In this document: positions 34,084 to 41,678 of the stretch, in pieces
Numbering within the stretch: position 1 is the stretch's first letter
How the letters are laid out: each line of letters opens with the position of its first letter
From: an uncultured bacterium
GTDB taxonomy: Bacteria; Actinomycetota; Coriobacteriia; Coriobacteriales; Coriobacteriaceae
Length of the DNA: 64,000 nucleotides
Direction: 5' to 3'
NCBI GenBank assembly: GCA_905214105.1
Contig: CAJMKK010000002.1
Location: 310,001 to 374,000 of the forward strand
The notes under the pieces: generated by a model
Told to the model about the DNA's origin: nothing
The model's database searches: none
Seen by the model: only the letters and a program-made list of their open reading frames with translations
Made by a program: the position numbers and the translations under genes

Positions 34084-34680
34084 TTAGGCGCTGATGATGT
34101 GGGGTAGCGGCAGGTCGTGGGCGTCGGTGGGAACGTGGTCGACACGCTGTTCGTCAAAGGCGATGCCGATGATTTGACATGCGGGCGAGAGCATGGGCAG
34201 GTAGCGGTCGTAGCAGCCGCCGCCGTAGCCCAGGCGCTCGCCGGCGCGGTCGAAGGCTACGAGTGGCACGATGGCCATGTCGAGGGCCTCTGCAGACACG
34301 ATAGGGAAGTGGTCGCTGTCGATGTCCATGGCCGCGAAGGCCCGCGTGGGGTGGGCGATAAACGGAGCCGCGGACGCATCGTCGACAGCGACTGTCCGCA
34401 TGCACATGCGCTGGCCACGAGCTGCGGCATCAATTGCCGAGAGCATGCACGGATAGGCCACGCGCCAGCCGCGTTTGGCGGCAGCTGCGGCAAACGCGGC
34501 TGGGTCGACTTCGGAACCCATCGCGGCATAGACGGCAACGGTGTGCGGTGCCGCGGCACCCGAGCTGCCCAGCAACTCAACAAGCCGCGCGCAAATGACA
34601 GTAGACTTTGCCGCCCGAACATCCAAATCAATCGCATCGCGCCGAGCAATCACCGCCCGCCGCAACTCAGCCTTATCCAT
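34084..34680 (-). CDS. 5-formyltetrahydrofolate cyclo-ligase
   Basis: A 198-residue enzyme converting 5-formyl-THF to 5,10-methenyl-THF with ATP. The N-terminus MDKAELRRAVIARRDAI and the late LGYGGGCYDRYLPML motif are diagnostic; the usual GYYDR reads GCYDR. ATG on the minus strand at 34680 follows GAGAGGAGG. An R1 repeat and a terminator hairpin lie just upstream, separating it from hicAB. It is convergent with metA, with only 42 bases between. Confidence 0.9.
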   Translation of the reverse strand: MDKAELRRAVIARRDAIDLDVRAAKSTVICARLVELLGSSGAAAPHTVAVYAAMGSEVDPAAFAAAAAKRGWRVAYPCMLSAIDAAARGQRMCMRTVAVDDASAAPFIAHPTRAFAAMDIDSDHFPIVSAEALDMAIVPLVAFDRAGERLGYGGGCYDRYLPMLSPACQIIGIAFDEQRVDHVPTDAHDLPLPHIISA

Positions 34681-34696
34681 CCCAGCCTCCTCTCCC

Positions 34697-34747
34697 AAAC
34701 CTACCAAAAAGGGACAGGTTTATTTTGGCAGGTTTTATCTGGGCAAA
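34697..34747 (+). repeat. Repeat family R1, copy 4
   Basis: AAACCTACCAAAAAGGGACA followed by GGTTTATTTTGGCAGG and TTTTATCTGGGCAAACG, nearly identical to 16445-16496. Confidence 0.88.
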
Positions 34748-34752
34748 CGTCA

Positions 34753-34797
34753 AAACCACCACGAGGGTGCAGTTCACTGCCTCCTTCGTGGTGGTTT
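34753..34797 (-). terminator. Terminator after hicAB
   Basis: On the minus strand AAACCACCACGAAGG pairs with CCTCGTGGTGGTTT (small mismatch), followed by TTGACG; it lies 18 bases beyond the hicB stop. Confidence 0.7.
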
Positions 34798-34814
34798 GTG
34801 CCTATGCGATAACG

Positions 34815-35144
34815 CTACAACGCCGCAGCGATCGCTTCAGTCACAAACTTATTGAGTGACTCGCCCTTCTTTGCCGCTGCCAGCGCCGCCTGTTTGTGGA
34901 GCTCAGAGCCCGTTCTTACGTTGAACGAGCCCTTAAAAGCCCGCTCGGGCTCTTTGCCCTTCTCGGCGCAAAACTCAAGGTAATCGTCGACGGCGTCGTG
35001 GAAGCATTGCTCCACTTCTTCAGCCGTGGAGCCTTCAAATACGATTGCGTCTCTAATGCCGGCGACCATACCTGTTAGTACACGCTGCTCGGCATCGAAC
35101 TCGACTGGGGCGAAATAGCCCTTGTATGCCAAAACGTTACTCAT
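34815..35144 (-). CDS. hicB: HicB-type antitoxin
   Basis: A 109-residue antitoxin. The N-terminal partial RNase-H-like HicB fold (YKGYFAPVEFDAEQRVLTGMV, GSTAEEVEQCFHDAVDDYL) covers about 1-65. A C-terminal DNA-binding segment of ribbon-helix-helix type (GSFNVRTGSELHKQAALAAA, SLNKFVTEAI) covers about 75-109. Its ATG overlaps the hicA stop (ATGAGTAA), so translation is coupled. An in-frame start 15 bases further up lies inside hicA and is less likely. It should neutralise HicA and repress the operon. Confidence 0.88.
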   Translation of the reverse strand: MSNVLAYKGYFAPVEFDAEQRVLTGMVAGIRDAIVFEGSTAEEVEQCFHDAVDDYLEFCAEKGKEPERAFKGSFNVRTGSELHKQAALAAAKKGESLNKFVTEAIAAAL

Positions 35145-35400
35145 GACTGCCTCCGACATCCTGCAGAAATCGAACGATGTTTCGAATTGTCCCCGCTGTC
35201 AATTCGTCAGATGGATGAGGCGCGTGCATCACGAACATCCTGCCATCTGAGGGCCTGTAGAAGCGAACGCGCGATCCGGAAGTCTTGCCTTTGCTGTCCA
35301 TTTCAAAGCCATATGAGACCATGACTTTTAAAAAATCGGCATACCGATACGTCGAAGGGCAGCTAAGCAGTTGGGCGATGAGTTTATCGGTCCGAGTCAT
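35137..35400 (-). CDS. hicA: HicA-type toxin
   Basis: An 87-residue mRNA interferase-like toxin. The dsRBD-like fold is seen in RYADFLKVMVSYGFEMDSKG, GSRVRFYRPSDG and the catalytic-histidine strand FVMHAPHPSDEL, followed by TIRNIVRFLQD. It is upstream of and overlaps hicB, the common toxin-first order. A stem-type operator overlaps its promoter. When free, HicA cleaves mRNA and stalls growth. Confidence 0.86.
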   Translation of the reverse strand: MTRTDKLIAQLLSCPSTYRYADFLKVMVSYGFEMDSKGKTSGSRVRFYRPSDGRMFVMHAPHPSDELTAGTIRNIVRFLQDVGGSHE

Positions 35401-35414
35401 CCCGCCTCACATTC

Positions 35415-35435
35415 TGCAACTATATCCTAGTTGCA
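35415..35435. promoter_or_regulatory. Inverted repeat ahead of hicA, likely HicB operator
   Basis: TGCAACTA and TAGTTGCA form a perfect 8-bp inverted repeat around TATCC (21 bases in all), 15 bases before the hicA start and overlapping a -10-like TATAGT on the minus strand. Confidence 0.6.
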
Positions 35436-35561
35436 ATTTAAGTCCGATGCAAGCACCCCTACTATAGAACATGTGTACGTATAGAATAAGTGTTCGTACC
35501 AACACAAAGGCACCTGCCACTTCGTGGTGGTTTTTGCTGGTGGGACGGGTGTCTGCGGCGG

Positions 35562-35702
35562 TTTGTCTCGATCTGTAACAGTAACTCGGCAAAATCGGAC
35601 CTAGATGTTACAGATTGAGACAAAGGGTCAGCGTCATCCGGAAACGTCTCGATTTGTAACATCTGGAGCCAATATTGCCGCCTAGATGTTACAGATCGAG
35701 AC
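35562..35702. repeat. Two tandem hairpins of the TCTCGATCTGTAACA family
   Basis: The first unit pairs 35562-35580 (TTTGTCTCGATCTGTAACA) with 35606-35624 with one mismatch; the second pairs 35646-35664 with 35684-35702 perfectly (core GATGTTACAGATCGAGAC). The two units are about 75% alike. The 394-base gap 35401-35794 otherwise holds the hicA promoter and a terminator. Confidence 0.88.
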
Positions 35703-35749
35703 AAACTGGTGGGACGGGGTGAGCTGCCCCGCCCAAGCAGCGGCAAAAG

Positions 35750-35789
35750 AAAAGGTAGATTTTCGGGCATGTCCCAAAAATCTACCTTT
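35750..35789 (-). terminator. Terminator of the M16C protease gene
   Basis: On the minus strand AGGTAGATTTTTGGG pairs with CCCGAAAATCTACCT (one bulge) and is followed by TTTCTTTT, six bases beyond the stop codon. Confidence 0.8.
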
Positions 35790-35794
35790 GTGCG

Positions 35795-38700
35795 TTAGCC
35801 GAGCAGGTCGACGACGTTAAAGCCGGCGTTGCTCTTGGCGATGACTTCGCGGCTGCCAAAGACGCAGTTGGGCGACTCGGCTGCGATGCGTGTCACGTCG
35901 GCGCCGAGCGAGCGCAGCTCACCGGGCGTGGCGGCGAGCATCTGGGCGCGACGCTCCTCGCGTGCGTGCGGATCGAGCCCGGCCAGGTAGGTCGTGTTGC
36001 GGCGCTTGGTGAGCGCGTACGGCTTCACCGGCGCGTCCATGCCGCTCACGCAGCTCACGATAAAGCCCTCAAAGGCAGCCTCGTCGGGCTCAAAGCTGCC
36101 AAGCCATGCACCCGCGCGCTCCACGCGCTCAATCGAAGGATCGATCGCCGGGTCACGGTAGGTGTAGAACGCCGCCTGACGCTCGCCGGCTGCGCGGAAT
36201 CCGCAGCCGTACGCACCGCCCTTCACGCGAATCTCGTTCCACAGGTAATCGTAGGAGAGCGCGTTGGCGGCCACGGCCCAAGCGCCTGTCACGTCAATGC
36301 CCAGGCGACGCGGATCGCACGCACGCGCGGCAAAGCAGATGTCGCTGGGGATGACGAAAGCCTCGTGGCGGTCGCGCGGCTCCGGCACCACGAGCGTGCC
36401 GCTGGCAGCGCCGTCGCCCGCGCCAAGCTCCAGGTCGCCCGCGGCATCCCAGTACGTGTCAAAGTCCTCGTCGCTGCCGGTAAAGCTCGCCATGCAGCCA
36501 TCGGCCACAAAGATACGCTCCGCCAGCTTGGCAAGCTTGGTACGCAGCCCGTCCACGCGCTCGTCAAAGTGCTCGAGCAGATCGCGCAGGAACAGGTAGA
36601 AGTCCACGCCCGAAAGCTGCTCGCGCACCACGGCCGAAGGCGAGCTGTAGCTCATCGCGCGACCGAGCGCCGCCGAGTGTCCGTTGTTGATAAATCCCTG
36701 CTCAAGCCCAATGCGAATCTGCGTGAGCACGTCGCGCACGCGGTCGGCGTCGGCATCGAGCAAAAGCGTGCTCGACCACACCTCGCGCGGCAGGCTCGCC
36801 AGCGCATCGATCTTCTCGGACAGGGCGCCGGCGCTCACCAGCAGGTAGGGGCGCACGTCGTCCACGTCGGGCTGCGTCATGACCTCGGTCGTAAAGCTCA
36901 AAAAGCCCAGCTTGCCGGCGAGTAAGTTGTCGAGCTCCTCGGCCGAGTGCTCGCGCGTGGGCAGCTGCTTGAGCAGGCGGCAGAGCAGCGTCACGTAGGG
37001 CAGGTCCTCAAACGCGACGCAGCTCAGGTCGAAGTACTGCATGGCGTAGGCCAGACGGTTGGTGGGGATGCCGTGGCGCAGGCAGGGGATGGGCGCGGTC
37101 GTGTCCACGACGAGCGGCGGCTCGGGGCGCGCCTCGCCAATGTCGGACACGCGCAGGCGCGGCAGCGTGGCCTTGGCCTCGGGCGTGTCTTCTGCCTCCT
37201 GCGCGGCACGCAGCGCGGCCGTGCGCTCGACCACGTCGGTCAGCTCGGCATCGGTCATGGCGTCCCGCTTGGCTGCCAGCTCGGCGGCCTCGGCGCTCTC
37301 CGAACCCTCGGCGGCGTCCACCGGCACCAGCTCGACCAGTGCCATGTGATCGTTCTGCAGCACCAGCTCGCGCAGCAGGTCCTCAAAGTAGCTGCCGTCC
37401 AGGTCGCCGCGCAGCTCCTCATACACCGGGCCGTACTTGAGCGCCAGCGTCGCGGCGTCGTCATCGTAGAGCCAGGTGCTCAGCGCGTCGCATGCAATGG
37501 CCACGCCGTCGGCGATACCGTAGTCGCGCTGGCGCAAGTCGTATTCGTTGCTGCTGATGATAGCTTCCAGGCGCTCGCGCGGAACGCCGTGCTCGCACAG
37601 GTCTTGGCAGGCGTCCTGGAACACCCGGCGCAGCTCGCGCGCCACGCCGGGTTGCGCGTTTTGCAGCATGATGAGCTCGTAGGGCTGCAGGCTCTCGGCC
37701 GCGGTGTAGCTCACCACGTTGCCGCCCAGGCCGGCGGACAGAATGGCTTTCTTAACCGGCGCTTCGTTGGAGCCCAGCAGTGCCTCAAACAGGATATCCG
37801 CCGCGATCGTGCGTTTGCGGTCGAGCGCGCTGCCCAGCACCAGGCCCAGGCCTACCAGGGCGTTCTCTGGTGTAGTGGCCATCTCGACGCGCTTATACTC
37901 GCAGGTCACGGGTGCCTGCACGCCCAGTGGATTGGGCGCCAGCGTGGACGGGTCCTCGCCGGCGGCAACGGCTGCATCCATGCGGCGGCTCGCGGCACTC
38001 GGCTGCGACAGATAGCGCTCGTCCAAAAAGGCCAGTGCGCGGTCCACATCTAGGTCGCCGTAGAGCGTTATATAAGAGTTGGAAGGATTGTAGTGGCGCG
38101 CGTGCGTATCCAGGAACTGCTCGTAGGTGAGCGCAGGGATCGCGCGTGGGTCACCGCCGCTCTCGTGCGCATAGGCGGTGTCGGGATAGAGCGCGGCGTT
38201 GACGGCGTCGTCCAGCACGCTCATGGGGTCGGACAGCGCGCCCTTCATCTCGTTGAACACCACGCCGTTATAACGCAGCGTGCCCTCGCGCAGGCTCGCG
38301 GAGTTGTCGCCGCCCTCGCCCTCGACGTCTTCCGGCAGGTCCAGCTCGTAGTGCCAGCCCTCCTGCTCAAAAATGGTGGGCTTGGTATAGATGGCCGGGT
38401 TGAACACCGCGTCCAGGTACACGTCCATCAGGTTGTACAGATCCTGCTCGTTGGTGGTGGCAACGGGGTAGATGGTCTTGTCGGGGTAGGTCATGGCGTT
38501 GAGGAACGTCTGCATGGAGCTCTTGATCAGGTCGACAAACGGCTCCTTGACGGGAAACTTGGCCGACCCGCACAGCACCGAGTGCTCAAGAATATGGAAC
38601 ACGCCGGTGGAATCGGCCGGCGGCGTCTTAAAGCCAATGGCAAAGGCCTTGTTTTCGTCGTCGCATGCCAGGTACAGCAGGCGAGCGCCCGATGCGGTGT

Positions 38701-38833
38701 GGCGCAGCACATAGGCGTCTGAGTCGAGCTCGGGCACGGTCTCGCAGCGCTCGACGGCAAAGCCGTGGCAGGTAGTGCCGGGCACCAGCAGTGCGGCGGC
38801 AGCGGCGCGCGGGTTGGTTGAGGTGGTGGGCAT
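35795..38833 (-). CDS. M16C zinc metalloprotease (presequence-protease/insulinase-like)
   Basis: A 1012-residue protease of the Cym1/PreP/M16C group. The inverted zinc motif HXXEH is HILEH near residue 72, in GVFHILEHSVLCGSAKFPVK-type context, and the distal Glu lies in the LYNLMDVYLDAVF region. Four M16 half-domains follow with a coiled-coil hinge near 500 (DAAEGSESAEAAELAAKRD). Enzymes of this group degrade unstructured peptides in an enclosed chamber. No signal peptide is seen, so it is probably cytoplasmic. The start at 38833 has AAAGGAG upstream; the open frame extends 207 bases further but has no family similarity there. Confidence 0.92.
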   Translation of the reverse strand: MPTTSTNPRAAAAALLVPGTTCHGFAVERCETVPELDSDAYVLRHTASGARLLYLACDDENKAFAIGFKTPPADSTGVFHILEHSVLCGSAKFPVKEPFVDLIKSSMQTFLNAMTYPDKTIYPVATTNEQDLYNLMDVYLDAVFNPAIYTKPTIFEQEGWHYELDLPEDVEGEGGDNSASLREGTLRYNGVVFNEMKGALSDPMSVLDDAVNAALYPDTAYAHESGGDPRAIPALTYEQFLDTHARHYNPSNSYITLYGDLDVDRALAFLDERYLSQPSAASRRMDAAVAAGEDPSTLAPNPLGVQAPVTCEYKRVEMATTPENALVGLGLVLGSALDRKRTIAADILFEALLGSNEAPVKKAILSAGLGGNVVSYTAAESLQPYELIMLQNAQPGVARELRRVFQDACQDLCEHGVPRERLEAIISSNEYDLRQRDYGIADGVAIACDALSTWLYDDDAATLALKYGPVYEELRGDLDGSYFEDLLRELVLQNDHMALVELVPVDAAEGSESAEAAELAAKRDAMTDAELTDVVERTAALRAAQEAEDTPEAKATLPRLRVSDIGEARPEPPLVVDTTAPIPCLRHGIPTNRLAYAMQYFDLSCVAFEDLPYVTLLCRLLKQLPTREHSAEELDNLLAGKLGFLSFTTEVMTQPDVDDVRPYLLVSAGALSEKIDALASLPREVWSSTLLLDADADRVRDVLTQIRIGLEQGFINNGHSAALGRAMSYSSPSAVVREQLSGVDFYLFLRDLLEHFDERVDGLRTKLAKLAERIFVADGCMASFTGSDEDFDTYWDAAGDLELGAGDGAASGTLVVPEPRDRHEAFVIPSDICFAARACDPRRLGIDVTGAWAVAANALSYDYLWNEIRVKGGAYGCGFRAAGERQAAFYTYRDPAIDPSIERVERAGAWLGSFEPDEAAFEGFIVSCVSGMDAPVKPYALTKRRNTTYLAGLDPHAREERRAQMLAATPGELRSLGADVTRIAAESPNCVFGSREVIAKSNAGFNVVDLLG

Positions 38834-38996
38834 ATGCAGTCTCCTTTGACGCCCCAGCGGGGGCGAATCGAGTCGAATCCTCGTGAGTATACCCATATGG
38901 GGCCGCGGCTCTGCGGCGAACTGAAGACGATGCCGGCGGATTGGGCATAGGCCCCACGCGTTCACCGCGCGAGCGTGGAAACTTGGACGCCTATCG

Positions 38997-39066
38997 AATG
39001 AGAGTGGATTTTCGGACGGAATCAGCCTCAAAACGCCCAAAAACCGTCCAAATATCCACCCTCATT
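38997..39066. repeat. Palindrome family P1, copy 2 (imperfect)
   Basis: AATGAGAGTGGATTTTCGGA at the left pairs imperfectly with TCCAAATATCCACCCTCATT at the right. A solitary half-site (AAAATCCACGCTCAT) follows near 39078. Confidence 0.8.
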
Positions 39067-39105
39067 TCCCGACCGTCCAAAATCCACGCTCATCCGCCGC
39101 CCGCA

Positions 39106-39345
39106 CATCTCTCATATCTCATTCGTCTCTAATACGAGAGATAACAGATAGATGAGAGATAAATATGAGAGATAACAATGTTGCAAAGAGACAGGCAACC
39201 ATGGTATTATCTCAATACCGATTGTTCTACCAGCAAAAACATGTTTATATGAAACAGATGGCAGACATCTTATCTTTTATCTCTCACTCATCTCTAATAT
39301 GAGAGATAACAGAAAGATGAGAGATAATTACGAGAGATAACTGAG
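39106..39345 (+). promoter_or_regulatory. Array of GAGAGATAA repeats upstream of the AlbA_2 regulator gene
   Basis: Two related blocks of about 70 bases (39106-39175 and 39276-39345) each carry a TCTCTAATAYGAG palindrome followed by several GAGAGATAA copies (for example GATGAGAGATAA and CGAGAGATAAC). They are separated by about 100 bases of AT-rich sequence containing the start-like GGTATTATCTC. This is much lower in GC than the surroundings. It looks like a cooperative operator array for the regulator encoded just downstream. Confidence 0.7.
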
Positions 39346-39402
39346 AGACGCAGGAAATCTATTCGCGGCATTCTTCGCAGAACCGAGCGAAAGGACGTGC
39401 AG

Positions 39403-40878
39403 ATGAACGAAAACGAACTGACCGGTCTGCTCGAGTCTTTAAGGCGCATGGGCTCGGACGATCTTAACGTCGAGGTCAAGGAGAGCGCCACGACGCTTTC
39501 CCGCGACGTATGGGAAACAGTTAGCGCATTCGCGAATACCGCTGGCGGAATTATCGTGCTCGGCGTGAGCGAGCGCGCGGGCTTTGTCCCGGTTGAGAAC
39601 TTTGAGACCGAGAAGGTGCTCAACCAATTCGTAGCGGGCATGGGTGATGCCGGCGGTCGCGGAAAACTGGCCAATCCGCCCAAATACACCATTGAACGCG
39701 TGGAGCTCCAGGGCACCGTGGTTCTGGTCATCACGATTGAGGAGCTCGACCCGTCGAGCAAGCCTTGTTATGTCATAGAGCGGGGCGCTCAAGGCGGCAG
39801 CTACAAACGCATCGACGACAAAGATGTTCCGCTCTCGTCGACCGAGGTCCTGTCCTTGTCATCGTATGAACGGACGAGCCCCAGTGATCGCGATGCAGTG
39901 CCCGGCGCGGTCGCAGGCGATCTTGACGAGGCCCTGGTCGACCGCACGATAGAGCGTGCTTTCTCACTGACACCCCGTGCGATGCGCGACGCGCCGGACA
40001 AGAAAACGAAGCTGGAGCGCCTGAATTTCCTCGACTCCCAGGGCAATGTCACTAAAGCCGGGCTCCTGGCTGCGGGTGCCTATCCTCAGCAGTTCTATCC
40101 CAAGCTCTTTATCGATGTGGCGGTCTATGCCGGAACGCAGAAGGGCGCGGCGGGGTCGTTGAGGTTCATGGACCGTACGATCTGCGAGGGAACGTTGGGC
40201 GAGATGATTTCGGATGCTGTCGCGGCTGTCGCCAAAAACCTGCGCCGCACCGTGACCGTCCAAGGCATTTCGCGTATCGACTCGCTGGAGATTCCCGAGG
40301 AGGTCCTGCGTGAGGCAATCGCCAACGCGGTTATCCACAGGGAATACGGGAATCGGTTCTGTGGGCAATCGATCGCCGTCGACGTTTTTGACGATCGTAT
40401 CGAGGTGGTGAACCCCGGCGGCCTATACGGAGGAAAGACTCGCGAGAACCTGTTTGACGGCAGCTCCCGATGTCGCAATGCGACGCTTGTGAAGCTCATG
40501 TCGCTTGTTCCATTGCCCGACGGTGCGGGCTCTCCTGCCGAAGGCAACGGATCGGGCATTCCAATGATGCTCGATGCCATGCGTGCGCACGGTCTGGCCG
40601 AGCCATTGTTTTGCCCGGGTTTCGACCGGTTTAAGGTTGTCCTCTACCGAGCGAAGGTTGAGCAAATCGATCATGGCGGGGACTTAATTGTGGCGGCACT
40701 CAAGCGCAACGGCGAACTGGGAACACGTGAACTGGCAGAATGCACGGGACTCACCGTCTCCCAGGTTAGGACGCGCGTCAATGCGCTTATCGCGCAGGGC
40801 AAGCTAGAGCCTACGGCCGCGACGACGAGCCGTAACCGCAAGTATCGACTAACAGGGCGTGCAGGGCAGATGCGCTAG
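39403..40878 (+). CDS. AlbA_2 (Schlafen-type) domain regulator with ATPase-like domain
   Basis: A 491-residue protein of the ATP-dependent DNA helicase RecG-related / AlbA_2 transcriptional regulator group. The N-terminal AlbA_2 domain (about 20-130) has VEVKESATTLSRDVWETVSA and FANTAGGIIVLGV. A GHKL-like HATPase_c_4 region (about 290-400) has REAIANAVIHREY and GNGSGIPMML, and a winged helix ends the protein (about 435-485, ELGTRELAECTGLTVSQVRT). ATG 39403 is seven bases after AAAGGA. The tandem GAGAGATAA sites in front suggest autoregulation. Its wider role (stress or defence) is unknown. Confidence 0.85.
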   Translation: MNENELTGLLESLRRMGSDDLNVEVKESATTLSRDVWETVSAFANTAGGIIVLGVSERAGFVPVENFETEKVLNQFVAGMGDAGGRGKLANPPKYTIERVELQGTVVLVITIEELDPSSKPCYVIERGAQGGSYKRIDDKDVPLSSTEVLSLSSYERTSPSDRDAVPGAVAGDLDEALVDRTIERAFSLTPRAMRDAPDKKTKLERLNFLDSQGNVTKAGLLAAGAYPQQFYPKLFIDVAVYAGTQKGAAGSLRFMDRTICEGTLGEMISDAVAAVAKNLRRTVTVQGISRIDSLEIPEEVLREAIANAVIHREYGNRFCGQSIAVDVFDDRIEVVNPGGLYGGKTRENLFDGSSRCRNATLVKLMSLVPLPDGAGSPAEGNGSGIPMMLDAMRAHGLAEPLFCPGFDRFKVVLYRAKVEQIDHGGDLIVAALKRNGELGTRELAECTGLTVSQVRTRVNALIAQGKLEPTAATTSRNRKYRLTGRAGQMR

Positions 40879-41007
40879 CGGCTGCCGCGCCTCACATCCG
40901 CGCCATTTCACGCAGCGCACATCGAAACCTGCGGCAAAGCAGTTACAATAGCCCAATGCGCATCGCGCACGACGATGATATCGGCGCCCGCGACTAGGGG
41001 AGAATAC

Positions 41008-41673
41008 ATGGCAGAGCAACAGATAGCGCCGGGGACCAAGCTTCAGGTGGCATTCGACGTGCCCATGGGCCAAAAAACCGACTTCAACATGCTCGCCACG
41101 TACAAAGAGGACCTGGACGAGGCGTACTTCCTTATGAGCGCGCCCATGCTTGCCGGCAAGCCGCTGCTCATGGACGAAAACCAAAAGCTGCTGCTGCAGT
41201 ACAAAGTAGGCGAGGAGACGTTCGTGCTCGCCGGCTATCCCGAGGCAGTCGAGAAAAAGGGCATCCGCACCTATTGGAAAATGCGCAAAGTCGCCGAGCA
41301 GCGCAGCTTCGTCAAGCGCCGCGACGAGCGTTTTAAGGTCGCCATGCGCCTGACCTACCAGCGCGACAACGCGCCGACCCCTGAGCCCGAGGACGCCATG
41401 ACCATCGACGTCTCGGCCGGCGGCCTGGCCGTCTACCTCAACGACTACCCCGACGTGGGCGAGGCCCTGGCCGTACAAATGCCCACGATCCGCCTGCAGG
41501 GCGAGCGCCACGAGCTGCCCGAGCAGCTGGGCATCGTGTGCTGGGTGCGCCGCGCGCCCAAGGGCAGCCTGTATCGCAACGTCTGCGGCCTGCAGTTCCG
41601 CTACGCCGACGACATGGAGCGCGAGTTCGTCAAAGAATACGTCGGCTACATCCGCACCAAATATAAGATCTGA
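41008..41673 (+). CDS. PilZ-domain protein, YcgR-like
   Basis: A 221-residue protein with an N-terminal YcgR-type barrel (about 8-95) and a PilZ domain (about 100-215). The c-di-GMP motifs are intact: R104xxxR108 in KRRDERFKV and D134xS136xxG139 in IDVSAGGLAV. PilZ/YcgR proteins bind cyclic-di-GMP and act as brakes or switches on motility or surface-structure machinery. The next gene starts six bases after its stop, so it is coupled to a membrane protein with the WLDGDDPEC signature, placing the surface-protein system under possible c-di-GMP control. No flagellar genes are present here. ATG 41008 follows AGGGGAG. Confidence 0.9.
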   Translation: MAEQQIAPGTKLQVAFDVPMGQKTDFNMLATYKEDLDEAYFLMSAPMLAGKPLLMDENQKLLLQYKVGEETFVLAGYPEAVEKKGIRTYWKMRKVAEQRSFVKRRDERFKVAMRLTYQRDNAPTPEPEDAMTIDVSAGGLAVYLNDYPDVGEALAVQMPTIRLQGERHELPEQLGIVCWVRRAPKGSLYRNVCGLQFRYADDMEREFVKEYVGYIRTKYKI

Positions 41674-41678
41674 TCGCC

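Noticed and set aside
36947..38053. A 368-codon plus-strand frame opposite the M16C protease
   Set aside because: Shadow frame; the protease on the minus strand has the zinc motif and a proper start.
39106..39345. The GAGAGATAA array as a CRISPR
   Set aside because: Units are about 9-12 bases with irregular spacing and no unique spacers of constant length; no cas gene is present.
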